From Candidatus Edwardsbacteria bacterium RifOxyA12_full_54_48 (lineage in GTDB: Bacteria > Edwardsbacteria > AC1 > EtOH8), in assembly GCA_001777915.1 (NCBI GenBank), contig MFFN01000004.1, positions 289,632 to 353,631 on the forward strand: 64,000 bases of DNA, read 5' to 3'. A program made the translations under genes and the position numbers. How positions within the stretch are numbered: position 1 is the stretch's first letter; each line of letters begins with the position of its first letter. Positions 33,624-43,094 of the stretch are shown here, in pieces. Under the pieces are notes generated by a model. That model saw nothing but the letters and a program-made list of their open reading frames with translations. It did no database searches and was not told where the DNA came from.

Positions 33624-35582
33624 CTATCTGACCTCGCTGCCGGGTTCAGTCTTCCGTTGCGGGTTAAGTATCACCACCCCGTCCTGGTCCTGGGCCGCCA
33701 ACAGCATGCCGTGTGACTCCAGCCCCCGGATCTTGGCCGGCTTCAGGTTGGCCACTATCACCACCTGTTGTCCCACCAGCGATTCCGGGGTGTACCATTG
33801 GGCGATGCCGGCCAGCACCTGCCGGGTCTCCTGGCCCAGTTTGACCTGCAGTCGCAGCAGCTTGTCGGCGTTGGGCACCTTCTCGGCCGAGATGATCTCG
33901 GCGGTGCGCAGTTTTATCTTTTTGAATTGATCGATATCTATTAGCTCTTCGACCGGCTGGACGCTGGGTGCTGTCCACTGTCCGCTTTCAACGGTTGCCT
34001 GCTTTTTTCCCTGTTCCACTTTTTTATCCTTCTTGTCGTTATTTTTTTCTATCCTGGGAAACAACGGTTCGCCAGCCGATATCTTCTGGCCGGGCTTTGC
34101 CAGTCCCCACTTCTGGGTATTGGCCAAAGTAATGTCCTTTTCTTCGACGCCCAGCTTGGCCAGCAGCTCCCGGCACTTGCCGGGCATCACCGGAAACAAC
34201 AGGATGCTGGCAATCCGCAGGGCCTCGGCCGCGTTATACAGCACGGTATCAATGCGTTCCTGGTTGCCCTCCTTGAACAGCTTCCAGGGGGCGTTGGATT
34301 CAACGTAGCGGTTGGTATGCTTGACCATCTCTAAAACCGAGACCAGGGCCTGGTTAAGGTCGAACTGTTCGACCTGTGATTTTACTTTTTCGCCCAGTCC
34401 CACGGCGGTGGATTTAAGCTCATCGTCTGAACCTTCCTTCTTTCCGGCCTGGGGTATCGCCCCCTGACAGTATGATTCCACCATCTTGAACACCCGGCTG
34501 GCCAGGTTGCCGTAATCGTTGGCCAGATCGGAATTGATCCTCTGTTCCATCCGGGCATAGCTGAAATCCCCGTCGCCGGTGGTGGAGATCTCGGACAGCA
34601 GAAAATAGCGGGTGGGATCGGTGCCGTAGCGGGCGGCGATGGCCTCGGGGTCTATCACGTTGCCCAGCGACTTGGACATCTTCTGGCCGTCGGCCGTGAT
34701 ATATCCATGGACCAGCAATTTATGGGGCAGGGCCACCTGGGCCGACAGCAGCATGGCCGGCCAGTATACCGCGTGAAAACGGATGATCCCCTTGCCGACC
34801 ACATGGATCCGTTCCGGACAGTCGGTCCAGTATTTTTGGAACAATTCCCCATCATCGGCATAGTCCAACGCGTTGATATAGTTGGCCAGGGCGTCGAACC
34901 AGACATAGACCACCTGGGCGGGGTCGCCGGGAACCGGAATCCCCCAACCCTTGGCCCTTTCTTTGGAACGGGAGACCGAAAAATCCTCCAGTCCGCCTCT
35001 GACAAAGGACAGCACCTCGTTCTTGCGGGTCTTGGGAACAATCAGATATTGGTCTGATTCTATTATCTTCTCCAGCTGCTGCTGGTACCTGGAGAGCCGG
35101 AAGAAATAATTTTCCTCCTCGATGCGCTCCGGGGCGGTTTCGTGCTCCGGGCACTTGCCGTCGGTCAGTTCGTCCGGGGTGTAGTACTGTTCGCAGCCCA
35201 CGCAGTACAGTCCCTGGTAGCGCTTTTTATATATATCTCCGCTGGCCAGACAGGCCTGCCATAATTTCTCCACCCCTTTTTTGTGCCGTTCCTCGGAGCT
35301 GGTGCGGATGAAATCGTCGTTCGACAGGTTGAGATAGTTTTTAAGCTCGGCAAAATATTTGGCGTTCCGGGCCACCAGCTCGGCGGTGCCTATCCCCTCG
35401 CTCTCGGCGGTCTGGACGTTCTTCAGGCTGTTCTCATCCGAGCCGGTCAGAAAACGGACCTGTCGCCCGAAAAGTCTCTGATAGCGGGCGATGGCATCGG
35501 TCTGAACTATTTCCAGGGCGAAGCCGATATGAGGCTTGGCATTGACGAACGGAATGGCGGTGGTTATATAAAAGCGTTTCAT
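33624..35582 (-). CDS. metG: Methionyl-tRNA synthetase
   Basis: 652 residues from the ATG at 35582, where homology begins (MKRFYITTAIPFVNAKPHIG). HIGH-type motif PHIGFA, zinc knuckle CVGCEQYYTPDELTDGKCPEH, QKMSKSLGNVID, a helical anticodon-binding domain with NAPWKLFKEG, a Lys-rich linker (about 540-560) and a C-terminal tRNA-binding/EMAP domain (FKKIKLRTAEIISAEKVPN to MLLAAQD). The start overlaps the ricT stop as ATGA. holB-ricT-metG is a common bacterial arrangement. Confidence 0.97.
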   Translation of the reverse strand: MKRFYITTAIPFVNAKPHIGFALEIVQTDAIARYQRLFGRQVRFLTGSDENSLKNVQTAESEGIGTAELVARNAKYFAELKNYLNLSNDDFIRTSSEERHKKGVEKLWQACLASGDIYKKRYQGLYCVGCEQYYTPDELTDGKCPEHETAPERIEEENYFFRLSRYQQQLEKIIESDQYLIVPKTRKNEVLSFVRGGLEDFSVSRSKERAKGWGIPVPGDPAQVVYVWFDALANYINALDYADDGELFQKYWTDCPERIHVVGKGIIRFHAVYWPAMLLSAQVALPHKLLVHGYITADGQKMSKSLGNVIDPEAIAARYGTDPTRYFLLSEISTTGDGDFSYARMEQRINSDLANDYGNLASRVFKMVESYCQGAIPQAGKKEGSDDELKSTAVGLGEKVKSQVEQFDLNQALVSVLEMVKHTNRYVESNAPWKLFKEGNQERIDTVLYNAAEALRIASILLFPVMPGKCRELLAKLGVEEKDITLANTQKWGLAKPGQKISAGEPLFPRIEKNNDKKDKKVEQGKKQATVESGQWTAPSVQPVEELIDIDQFKKIKLRTAEIISAEKVPNADKLLRLQVKLGQETRQVLAGIAQWYTPESLVGQQVVIVANLKPAKIRGLESHGMLLAAQDQDGVVILNPQRKTEPGSEVR

Positions 35583-36370
35583 TTCTGTTTGATCTCCGAA
35601 AAGGCGAACCCGGCGTGGCCCTCCTCGAACTTGACGTATATCCTCTGCTTGAAGATGTCCACCTTGTAGACGGTGCCGTCGCCCTGCGGGGTGCCCACCA
35701 CCGAGCCCACCTTGGGCAGATGGCTGTAGGATTCCTCGTAGAAGGCGTCCTCGTACATCAGGCAGCACATCAGGCGGCCGCACAGGCCCAGCATCTTGCT
35801 GGAGGTCATCGACATGTTCTGCTCCTTGGCCATCTTCAGGGTGACCGGCTCGAAGTTGTTCAGCCAGGCCACACAGCACAGCTGGCGGCCGCACTGGCCG
35901 TAGCCGCCCACCCGCCGGGCCTCGTCCCGAACCCCTATCTGGCGCATCTCGATCCGGCCCTTGAACATGGTGGCCAGGTCCCGCACCAGACTCCGGAAGT
36001 CCACCCGCTTCTCGGCGGTGAAGTAGAAGATCAGTTTGCTGCCGTCGAAGCGCGACTCCACGTCCACCAGACTCATATGCAGCTCGTGCTTGGCCACCAG
36101 GTTCTGGCAGGCCAGATAGGCCTCCTCTTCGCGCTTGTGGTTGGTCTGCAGTTTGGCCAGATCCTCTTCGGTGGCCTTGCGCAGTATCTCCCCGGAGCGT
36201 TTCATCTTGTCGCGGAACTGAACGTTGTTGCGGATCACCGTTCCGATCTCCTCGGAGCTGTCGTAAGTGACCACCACCAATTCCTGGGGCATCAGGCTCA
36301 GCTCCTGGGGATTGTTATAGTATGTTCCCCGGGCCTGTTTAAAATGAACCTCAATCAGAGGTGCTGGCAT
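35579..36370 (-). CDS. ricT: PSP1 domain protein (RicT/YaaT family)
   Basis: 263 residues. The PSP1 C-terminal domain has VDFRSLVRDLATMFKGRIEM, GVRDEARRVGGYGQCGRQLC and LGLCGRLMCCLMYE. The conserved Cys clusters match RicT, which in Bacillus works in an Fe-S-containing complex affecting RNase Y. The role in Gram-negatives is unclear. It overlaps holB by 20 bases and metG by 4, so it is translationally coupled on both sides. Confidence 0.92.
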   Translation of the reverse strand: MPAPLIEVHFKQARGTYYNNPQELSLMPQELVVVTYDSSEEIGTVIRNNVQFRDKMKRSGEILRKATEEDLAKLQTNHKREEEAYLACQNLVAKHELHMSLVDVESRFDGSKLIFYFTAEKRVDFRSLVRDLATMFKGRIEMRQIGVRDEARRVGGYGQCGRQLCCVAWLNNFEPVTLKMAKEQNMSMTSSKMLGLCGRLMCCLMYEDAFYEESYSHLPKVGSVVGTPQGDGTVYKVDIFKQRIYVKFEEGHAGFAFSEIKQK

Positions 36371-37448
36371 CTTCCTCTCCTTGCGTTGTATTGCAGGCTG
36401 ACAGCAGGCACAGCCTGGGGTTTACGTTCCGCTCCAGCGCGATCCTGGCCTTTTCAATGGCCCGGACCATCTCCGAAAGCTTCTGCTGGCCTGTTTTTTT
36501 TCCGAGGTCCGACAGCTCGGCCTGCCGGTCGGCGTTCAGTATCCTTCCCGTTACTTTTAGATGCACCAGGTCGGCGACCACCGCCGACAGCATCTCCAGG
36601 ATCCTGGCCGGGCGCCCCCGGTCCCGGGCTATCTGGTCTATGGCCTCCACCATCTCCCATTGCCGGCCGTCCACCGCCGCCTTCAGCAGCTTGACGGCCA
36701 GGTCTCTTTCGGACAGCAGGTCCTGATCGGTCATCTGCAGGGCCCTTCCCAGGCTGTTGCCGGCCAGCTCGGCCAGCAGGCCGGCGGCCATGGGGTCCTG
36801 TCCGTGATCCTTTATCAGGGATTTGATCACCGCCTCCCGGGGCAGGGGTTCGAACCGCACCTTCTGGCAGCGCGACAGAATGGTTGGCAGCAGGGCATTG
36901 GGCCGGTCGGTGGTCAGGATGAAATTGGTGGTGGGCGATGGTTCCTCCAGGATCTTCAAAAAAGCGTTGGCCGCCTCGGTGGTCATGGCCTCGACCCCGG
37001 TTATCAGCACCGCTTTGCGTTTCCCCTCGTAGGGCAAAAACCCCAGCCTCTCCTGCAGCTCGCGGATGTCGTCGATGGAGATGGCGATCGGCCGGCTGCC
37101 GAAATCGAAAGTCTGGAAAGGGCGGGCCTCCTTATCCTTGAGCATCTCGGCGATCTCCTCGGTCAGTTTCCGCTTGTCGCTGTCCGACGAGGGATGGGGC
37201 CGGGGGAACAGGTAATGGAAATCGGGGTGGATATAGGCCGCGGTCTTATGGCAGGAGTTGCACTGCCGGCAGGGCTGGTCGCTCTCGGACCGGCAGTTGA
37301 GGGCCAGGATCAGTTCCATGGCGGCCAGCTCCTTGCCCACCCCGTCCGGCCCGTAGAACAGATAGCTCTGGGCCAGCCGGTCCTCGGCCCAGGCCTGCCG
37401 CAATATTTTCTTGGCCACGCTCTGGCCGATGAGATTTTCAAAAAGCAT
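36351..37448 (-). CDS. holB: DNA polymerase III delta-prime subunit
   Basis: Clamp-loader subunit of about 365 residues. AAA+ features: SYLFYGPDGVGKELAAMELI, zinc module CRSESDQPCRQCNSCHKTA, sensor region EAMTTEAANAFLKILEEPSP and ILSRCQKVRF. The in-frame TTG at 37466 is less likely than the ATG at 37448, which overlaps the previous stop as TAATG. It is followed by ricT and metG. Confidence 0.93.
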   Translation of the reverse strand: MLFENLIGQSVAKKILRQAWAEDRLAQSYLFYGPDGVGKELAAMELILALNCRSESDQPCRQCNSCHKTAAYIHPDFHYLFPRPHPSSDSDKRKLTEEIAEMLKDKEARPFQTFDFGSRPIAISIDDIRELQERLGFLPYEGKRKAVLITGVEAMTTEAANAFLKILEEPSPTTNFILTTDRPNALLPTILSRCQKVRFEPLPREAVIKSLIKDHGQDPMAAGLLAELAGNSLGRALQMTDQDLLSERDLAVKLLKAAVDGRQWEMVEAIDQIARDRGRPARILEMLSAVVADLVHLKVTGRILNADRQAELSDLGKKTGQQKLSEMVRAIEKARIALERNVNPRLCLLSACNTTQGEEDASTSD

Positions 37449-37969
37449 TAATCGTCGATTACCCAAGTTTTTGTCTCGGAGCTATATGTTGCAAGCATCC
37501 ACGCAGGTATTGAAAAGGTTAGAGAGTATTCTTTATTATTATCATTTTTGTGATATTGATACTTACGATCTAAAAAAATTCCCATTTTAGTGTTCAGGTC
37601 TTTTCCGGTAACATTTTCAAGATCATCAATCATATTTGGATAAAAGCCCTTTCCCTCTTTATAATGATCCAATGCTTCAATAATAACTTTCGCCTTTTTC
37701 ATGCTTGCTTCTGTTTTTCTATTGATAGCAAAACCGCTGATAAAACCAATTACAACAAGTGACCCAATAATACAGAAGCCGTTATAAAAAAATATTTTTC
37801 TTTTGTTGAAGTTCGAAAATAATATAAAACCAAGTCCTATGAAGCATAAAACTATTTGTGTTAAACCCAATACTGCGGCAAAAATGAAACCATTTGATAG
37901 TTCGATATTTATATAAACTACAATTAAAATGGCAAATAAATATAATGGTATGTATTTGAAAAAATTCAT
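37448..37969 (-). CDS. AT-rich hypothetical membrane protein
   Basis: 173 residues, much AT-richer than its neighbours. Three hydrophobic segments (about 8-24, 28-51, 61-82) are followed by a soluble tail with AKVIIEALDHYKEGKGFYPN, reminiscent of type II secretion pseudopilin C-terminal halves, but this match is weak. The composition suggests recent acquisition. It ends 1 base into the holB start. Confidence 0.6.
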   Translation of the reverse strand: MNFFKYIPLYLFAILIVVYINIELSNGFIFAAVLGLTQIVLCFIGLGFILFSNFNKRKIFFYNGFCIIGSLVVIGFISGFAINRKTEASMKKAKVIIEALDHYKEGKGFYPNMIDDLENVTGKDLNTKMGIFLDRKYQYHKNDNNKEYSLTFSIPAWMLATYSSETKTWVIDD

Positions 37970-38071
37970 TTTTGAAATAAATAAATTGGATTTTTATAAC
38001 TATTCTTTACAAACTATTGGCCTCATCCAATGTTACCCTGTCATCCCTGATCCATAAACTGTTATCGGCGT

Positions 38072-39841
38072 CTATTCCAGTTCCTTGACCTGCTTGTTGC
38101 GGATGGTCATCAGTTTGGACTTGGGCATCGCCCCTTGCCGGCCGAAAGCGTACTGCCCCGAGGCTCCCTCGCTGGAGTTCTCGGCCAGGTCCAGGGCCTT
38201 CTGCAGGTCCTCCCGGGTCGAGGCCCCCTTCTGCAGGGCGGCCAGCATCACCCTGGCCCCGTCGTAAGCCTGGGCCGACAGCTTGGACGGCGCCTTGCCG
38301 TAAGCTTTCTTGTAGCTCTCCTCGAACCTGGCCGCGGCCAGGGCCAGGTTGGATCCGGAGGACAGAGTGGCAAAGATAGCCCCTTCCACGTAGGTCCCGC
38401 CCTTGGAGGTGACCTTGGGATCGCCCCAGCCATCGGAGCCCAGCAGCTGCACCTTAAGCTGATTATAGACCAACTGCGGCGCGATCATGATTATATCATT
38501 GGGCATGGCCGGTATGAACACCGCCTGCACCTTGCCGGCCTTCAGGGTCTCGGCCTGGGCCTTGAAGTCGGTGGTGCCCGGTTCGTAGCAAACCGAGACC
38601 GCCACCCTGACCCCCAGGTTCCTGGCCTGTTGAACGAAAGCCTCGGCCACCGCCGCCCAGCCAGGATCGTTGGGATACAGCACCCCCAGCGTTTTCATGC
38701 CCAGCTTATTCACCGCGCAATCGGCCAGGGCCGCCCCCTGCCAGCTGATGCTCTGGCTCAGCTGGAATATATACGGCCCCAGGGTGGAGATCCTCTCCTC
38801 CGAGGCGGTGGGCGACAGGAACGGCACGGCCTTGAGATTGGCCACCCCGGCCGCCGCGCTGGTGGGCCCGGACAGCACCTCGCCGATGATCCCGATCACC
38901 TGGCTGGTGTCGCTAAGCCGGATGGTGGCCTTGATGGCGTCAATGATGTCTCCCTTGGTGTCCTCGGTGAGCAGCTTGACCTTGTTGGTGGTGGTTTTGT
39001 TGTATTCGGTGAAGGCCAGGCTCACCCCTTCTTTGACCGCGGTGCCGTATTCGCCGTACCGTCCGCTTAAGGGGACTATCAGGCCCACCTTGCGCCCCAC
39101 ATCGCCCACCGGCATCATCGGCTTGTTGTCCTTGAGAGATGCCAGCACCGGCTTGGCCAGCCCGGCCTCCTGGCTGGCGGGGTATTTTTTTACGATCTCC
39201 TGCAGCAGCTTGATGGCCTCGCTGTTATTCCTGGCATCCAGTTCCTTCTGGGCCAGCTTCAGCCCCAGAGCCGGTGCCATCTCGGATTCGGGATATTTGC
39301 GGAACAGTATCCGCAGCTGCCCATCGGTAAGCCTCTCCTCTATCATGGCGGAAAGCGGCAGCAGCAGTGCCTCGCGCTCGTCACCGGTCCTGGCGGCCTC
39401 CAGCCCCTCGATATACTGCTGTCCGGCCTTCAGGTGGTCCTGGCTGGTGAAATAGCAGTCGCCCAGCAGTTTCTTGGTCAGGGGATATTCCTTGGATTGG
39501 GGATATTTCTCCGCCAGCATCCAGCCGTTCTTCAGGGCCAGGTCCAGCTCGTTAAGGTCGTAGCGGCTCTTGGCCGAAAGGTATATGGCCTCGGGGACAT
39601 AATTGGAGCCGGGATATTTGGCCAGCATCTCCTGGGCGGCCGCAATGGTCTCCTTGGGTTTGTGCTCCTGGTAAAGATTGCGGGCCTTTTTTATGAAGGC
39701 CTCGGCTCCGGCGTCCTGATCGTTGACCTGGGCAGTTTTGACATCATCCTTTTTGGCCGGAGTTTTTTTGTCCACCGCCGGCTGCAGGGTGGCGCAGGAT
39801 ACGGCAAAGGCAGCCAGCATCAATAAGTAAAGGCTCTTCAT
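38072..39841 (-). CDS. Lipoprotein with TPR repeats and periplasmic-binding (Peripla_BP_6) domain
   Basis: 589 residues. Signal peptide with lipobox VSCA (Cys near 16). TPR-type repeats cover about 45-225 (LYQEHKPKETIAAAQEMLAK, KYPQSKEYPLTKKLLGDCYF). From about residue 248 (RKVGLIVPLSGRYGEYGTAV) a type 1 periplasmic-binding fold continues to the end (GIIGEVLSGPTSAAAG, FLSPTASEERI, LLGSDGWGDP). The layout resembles LpoA-like penicillin-binding-protein activators or ABC substrate-binding proteins. GGAG precedes the ATG. No permease is adjacent, so ligand sensing or PBP activation is more likely. Confidence 0.85.
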   Translation of the reverse strand: MKSLYLLMLAAFAVSCATLQPAVDKKTPAKKDDVKTAQVNDQDAGAEAFIKKARNLYQEHKPKETIAAAQEMLAKYPGSNYVPEAIYLSAKSRYDLNELDLALKNGWMLAEKYPQSKEYPLTKKLLGDCYFTSQDHLKAGQQYIEGLEAARTGDEREALLLPLSAMIEERLTDGQLRILFRKYPESEMAPALGLKLAQKELDARNNSEAIKLLQEIVKKYPASQEAGLAKPVLASLKDNKPMMPVGDVGRKVGLIVPLSGRYGEYGTAVKEGVSLAFTEYNKTTTNKVKLLTEDTKGDIIDAIKATIRLSDTSQVIGIIGEVLSGPTSAAAGVANLKAVPFLSPTASEERISTLGPYIFQLSQSISWQGAALADCAVNKLGMKTLGVLYPNDPGWAAVAEAFVQQARNLGVRVAVSVCYEPGTTDFKAQAETLKAGKVQAVFIPAMPNDIIMIAPQLVYNQLKVQLLGSDGWGDPKVTSKGGTYVEGAIFATLSSGSNLALAAARFEESYKKAYGKAPSKLSAQAYDGARVMLAALQKGASTREDLQKALDLAENSSEGASGQYAFGRQGAMPKSKLMTIRNKQVKELE

Positions 39842-39915
39842 TTTATCTCCGTAAAAACAAATATTAGGTTATTACACTGAATGATCTGTAGAAATCCGAA
39901 GGCGCAAATTCATAA

Positions 39916-39950
39916 CCTCGATCTTTCCAGTCGACCTGGAAAGATCGAGG
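39916..39950. repeat. Long perfect hairpin
   Basis: Fifteen-base arms CCTCGATCTTTCCAG and its complement separated by TCGAC. It lies upstream of the lipoprotein gene and far downstream of nothing transcribed toward it. There is no T run, so it is probably a repeat or protein site. Confidence 0.6.
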
Positions 39951-40097
39951 AAGCGGGGTTTGGGGTGCAGTTGCGGTCTAGTGCAAGGCCGAAAGCGGCA
40001 GCGTAGGCCATACTCATGGAAAAATAATTATAGGTTGATACAGCGATTATTTAGAGTTAATGTTTTATGTCAGCCCTGCACCCCAAGAGCTCTTTTG

Positions 40098-40156
40098 ACC
40101 TCTCCCTGCCTAACGGCTTCCCTCCCCGCTGCGGGGAGGGAGTGAGGGTGAGGTCT
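40098..40156. repeat. Palindromic intergenic repeat, CTCTCCCTGCC type
   Basis: Contains CCCTCCCCGC and GCGGGGAGGG around a short centre, bounded by GACCTCTCCC and GTGAGGTC. It is nearly identical to 48042-48101. The remainder of 39842-40275 shows no gene. Confidence 0.75.
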
Positions 40157-40275
40157 GTCGAAACAGAAAAGTAAGCCGCCGCTTTGTATGGTAATTAACA
40201 AAAGGGTTATTACCAGCAATTGTAAGTATAACAGCCCTTTATTTTTATGTCAACATCAAAAGACCGCTGCAAATT

Positions 40276-41034
40276 CTACCTTTTCCTGCCGATGGCCCAA
40301 TGCACCGGCATCATCATCCATCTGCCGTCAGTCATTATTTCCATTGACTCCATGGCCTCCCTGGGATATCCCAGTTTATGCAACAAATCCCACTCCTGCC
40401 GGAACAATTCAGGGTTCTGATCGAATGTTGTCTTATCGCCTAACGATCCCGCGGTTGTTTTAAACCCGGCTTTGGTAAAGATGTTCTCCAGCTTCCTGCC
40501 CCTGGCGGGATCGGCCCCCTTATCCGTCAGGTCATTGACCAGGAATTCTTTGATGTTCGGTCGGGCTTCGGGATGATCCTGACGTGAAGAATAATCAGGT
40601 TCGGCCAAAGCAGCCAATGCCCCTCCTTTTTTTAGCACCCGTCGGCATTCGGTGGTTACCTTTTCAGGACAGCCTGCCCACAGCCAAAAATAATGGGTGA
40701 CTATCAGGTCAACTGATTCATCGCCCAGGGGAAGTTTTTCGGCATTGCCAGACAGCCAGAGCAGCCTTTTATTTGATGTTCGCTCCCCGGCAAACATCAG
40801 GGCCGGTTCATCATTATCCAACCCGAAGACATCCGAATCGGTGCGTTCCACCAGTTCATTGGCGATCGCCCCGGTGCCGCAGCCGATCTCCAGAATGTTC
40901 TTACACCGGACGATCTCAAGCCGGCGGTAAAGATGGGATCTTAAGGCCCGGGTCCATTCCGCCTGCCGGGCGTAGCGCTGGTGCCACCAGGCCAGATCTT
41001 GGGGGTTTAAATTTCTTGACAAACCAATATCCAT
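40276..41034 (-). CDS. Class I SAM-dependent methyltransferase
   Basis: 252 residues. Rossmann motif I NILEIGCGTGAIANELVE, acidic post-I VFGLDND, and motif IV-like VDLIVTHYFWLWAG, followed by RRVLKKGGALAALAEPDYS. This matches Methyltransf_11/25-type enzymes. Substrate unknown. A divergent spacer with palindromic repeats separates it from the DUF2207-like gene. Confidence 0.87.
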   Translation of the reverse strand: MDIGLSRNLNPQDLAWWHQRYARQAEWTRALRSHLYRRLEIVRCKNILEIGCGTGAIANELVERTDSDVFGLDNDEPALMFAGERTSNKRLLWLSGNAEKLPLGDESVDLIVTHYFWLWAGCPEKVTTECRRVLKKGGALAALAEPDYSSRQDHPEARPNIKEFLVNDLTDKGADPARGRKLENIFTKAGFKTTAGSLGDKTTFDQNPELFRQEWDLLHKLGYPREAMESMEIMTDGRWMMMPVHWAIGRKR

Positions 41035-41117
41035 ATAATATCATGTTTTAGTAATAGCAGGACTCTGAACCTTACCGCCAGGCTGACTTGATTTTTTAAC
41101 CGGTGAAGCGATCCCGG

Positions 41118-41216
41118 CCTGTCACCCTGAGTTGGCCCTTTGCCTCACTGGCTGAATGGGCGACAGATCGTCATCCTTCAACTTGCCGGATAAACCGAAT
41201 ATCTCGGGATGACATT
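41118..41216. repeat. GTCATCCTGAG-type intergenic repeats
   Basis: Contains CTGTCACCCTGAG, TCGTCATCCTTCAACTTG and CGGGATGACATTG in inverted arrangement. Related strings occur at 42943-43036, 47902-47930 and 58530-58570. Confidence 0.6.
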
Positions 41217-41299
41217 GAAAGAAGACCCGATTGACGAATATCCCACGATCGTATTATACCAAAAAACGGGCGAACAATAAACCGAAAGAGCGATTTATC

Positions 41300-42928
41300 A
41301 TGAAGATCAAAATAACGATATTTCTGCTGGCCATTATTCTGGCTGCCGGGCTGGCCCAGGCCCAGGATTACGGCTTCACCCTTCCGCGCAATACCTCCTG
41401 GCTGGTGATAACCCCCGCCGGCCAGGCCGACCTTTATTACGAGCTGACCTTCGTCTGCGATCCCGGCGCCCACCCCATCGACATCGTGGACATCGGGATG
41501 CCCAACGGCAGCTATCAGCTGGGCGGGGCCATGGCCCGCATCGGACAGGCAGAGCTGGAGGACATCCGGGTCTCGGAATACGTCAAGCCTTACGGAGTGG
41601 AGGTCCACCTGGGCCCCAGGACCATCCGGCCGGGCGACTCCGCCACGCTGTTCTTCAACATCCATCTGGAAAAACTGCTGTATCGGGACTCACAGGACCC
41701 GGATTACGTCTCCTTTGAATTCTCCCCCACCTGGTACGGCTCCAAATATGTCAGCGGCTCCACCCGGTTGGAATGCAATTTTTCTTTCCCGCCCGGCATG
41801 AGCCCGGATGAGCCCCGCTATCACCAAAAACAGTTCACCGAAGCCTGGCTGGACACCGTTGAGAACGCCGTGATCTACCGCTGGGTGCTGGATGGCGCCG
41901 ATCCCGACCGGCAGTACGCCTTCGGGGCCTCGTTCCCGGCCAAGTATGTGCCCAAGGAGGCCATCGAACAGCCGACCCCCTTCTGGCAGAAGATGATCGG
42001 CGGCATTGCTGGATTCATCTTCGGAATCTTCAAATTCTTCTTCAGCACCATCGTCTTCTGGATATTCGGAATAGCGATATTCTTCGGTATCCGCCAGCAG
42101 AAAACCCGCCGTATGAAATATCTGCCGCCGGAGGTTTCCATCGAGGGGGTGGGCATCAAGCGGGGGCTGACCGCTCCCGAGGCCGGCATCATCCTGGAGA
42201 TGCCCCTGGACAAGGTGCTGAGCATGGTGCTGTTCGGATTGATCAAAAAAGAAGCGGTGGAGGTCACCGACCGCGAACCCAAATTAAGAATAAAAATCCT
42301 GAAACCGGAACTGGCCGCCCTGCCCTATGAAAAGAGCTTTTTGGAGGCCTTGGATAAATACGGCCTGCCGGACGAGAAAAAATTGCGGGAGGTGGCCGTC
42401 AAGCTGATAAAGGGTGCCAACGACAAGATGAAGGGCTTCTCCCGCAAGGACACCGCCGCCTATTACCGCGGCATCATCAACCAGGCGTGGAAGCAGGTGC
42501 AGGACGCCCAGACCCCGGAACTGAAGAGCCAGCCCCTGGAGGATCAGTTCGACTGGATGATGATGGACGGCGATTACCAGAACCGGATGACCCAGCACTA
42601 CGGCACCGGCGATGTCTTTTTGCCGCGCTGGTGGGGCCGGTCGGGCTACGGCACTCGCACCGGAGGCGGAGGGACCACGACCTCCGGCGGGCCGGGAGTG
42701 CAGATGCCCAAACTGCCCGGAGCGGACTTTGCCAACAAGGTGACCACCGGCGCCGAAAGCATGGCCGCCGGCCTGGTAGGCAAACTGGACAGCTTCACCG
42801 GAGGCGTGACCAACAAGACCAACCCCGTCCCGGTCTCCTCCGGCGGACGAAGTTCCGGAGGCGGGGGCTGCGCCTGTGCCTGCGCCTGTGCCGGATGCGC
42901 CTGCGCCTGCGCCGGCGGGGGGAGATAG
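41300..42928 (+). CDS. DUF2207-like exported membrane protein with Cys-Ala tail
   Basis: 542 residues from ATG 41300. Signal peptide (about 1-22, ending QAQ), an extracytoplasmic beta-rich domain (about 25-220), one or two membrane segments (about 230-265, GGIAGFIFGIFKFFFS), then a cytoplasmic helical region with EAGIILEMPLDKVLSMVLF. The tail is Gly/Ser-rich and ends CACACACAGCACACAGGG plus Arg. The overall plan fits DUF2207/TPM-associated membrane proteins. The Cys-Ala tail could bind metal or be modified. An upstream in-frame start at 41231 falls in the repeat region and is rejected. Confidence 0.75.
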   Translation: MKIKITIFLLAIILAAGLAQAQDYGFTLPRNTSWLVITPAGQADLYYELTFVCDPGAHPIDIVDIGMPNGSYQLGGAMARIGQAELEDIRVSEYVKPYGVEVHLGPRTIRPGDSATLFFNIHLEKLLYRDSQDPDYVSFEFSPTWYGSKYVSGSTRLECNFSFPPGMSPDEPRYHQKQFTEAWLDTVENAVIYRWVLDGADPDRQYAFGASFPAKYVPKEAIEQPTPFWQKMIGGIAGFIFGIFKFFFSTIVFWIFGIAIFFGIRQQKTRRMKYLPPEVSIEGVGIKRGLTAPEAGIILEMPLDKVLSMVLFGLIKKEAVEVTDREPKLRIKILKPELAALPYEKSFLEALDKYGLPDEKKLREVAVKLIKGANDKMKGFSRKDTAAYYRGIINQAWKQVQDAQTPELKSQPLEDQFDWMMMDGDYQNRMTQHYGTGDVFLPRWWGRSGYGTRTGGGGTTTSGGPGVQMPKLPGADFANKVTTGAESMAAGLVGKLDSFTGGVTNKTNPVPVSSGGRSSGGGGCACACACAGCACACAGGGR

Positions 42929-42942
42929 AAAAAGAGCGGCTT

Positions 42943-43038
42943 GTCACCCTGAAGAAGGCACCTTGCCTGACAAGCTGAACGGGTGAACATTGTCATCCTA
43001 CGCCCAGCCACGTATAGAAGGATTCTCAGGATGACAAA
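42943..43038. repeat. GTCATCCTGAG-type intergenic repeats
   Basis: TTGTCACCCTGAAG, TTGTCATCCTACGC and CTCAGGATGACAA occur within 95 bases, with direct and inverted copies. No gene is visible in 42929-43094. Confidence 0.6.
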
Positions 43039-43094
43039 AAAATAATGCGCGAATCGAAAAACCTGGGGGCCCCTTGGCGGTTAAAATAATTTGA

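Noticed and set aside
35583-35894. Upstream extension of metG
   Set aside because: It lies wholly within ricT in another frame; methionyl-tRNA synthetase homology starts at 35582.
41231-41299. Upstream start for the DUF2207-like gene
   Set aside because: It falls in repeat-derived sequence; the signal peptide begins at ATG 41300.
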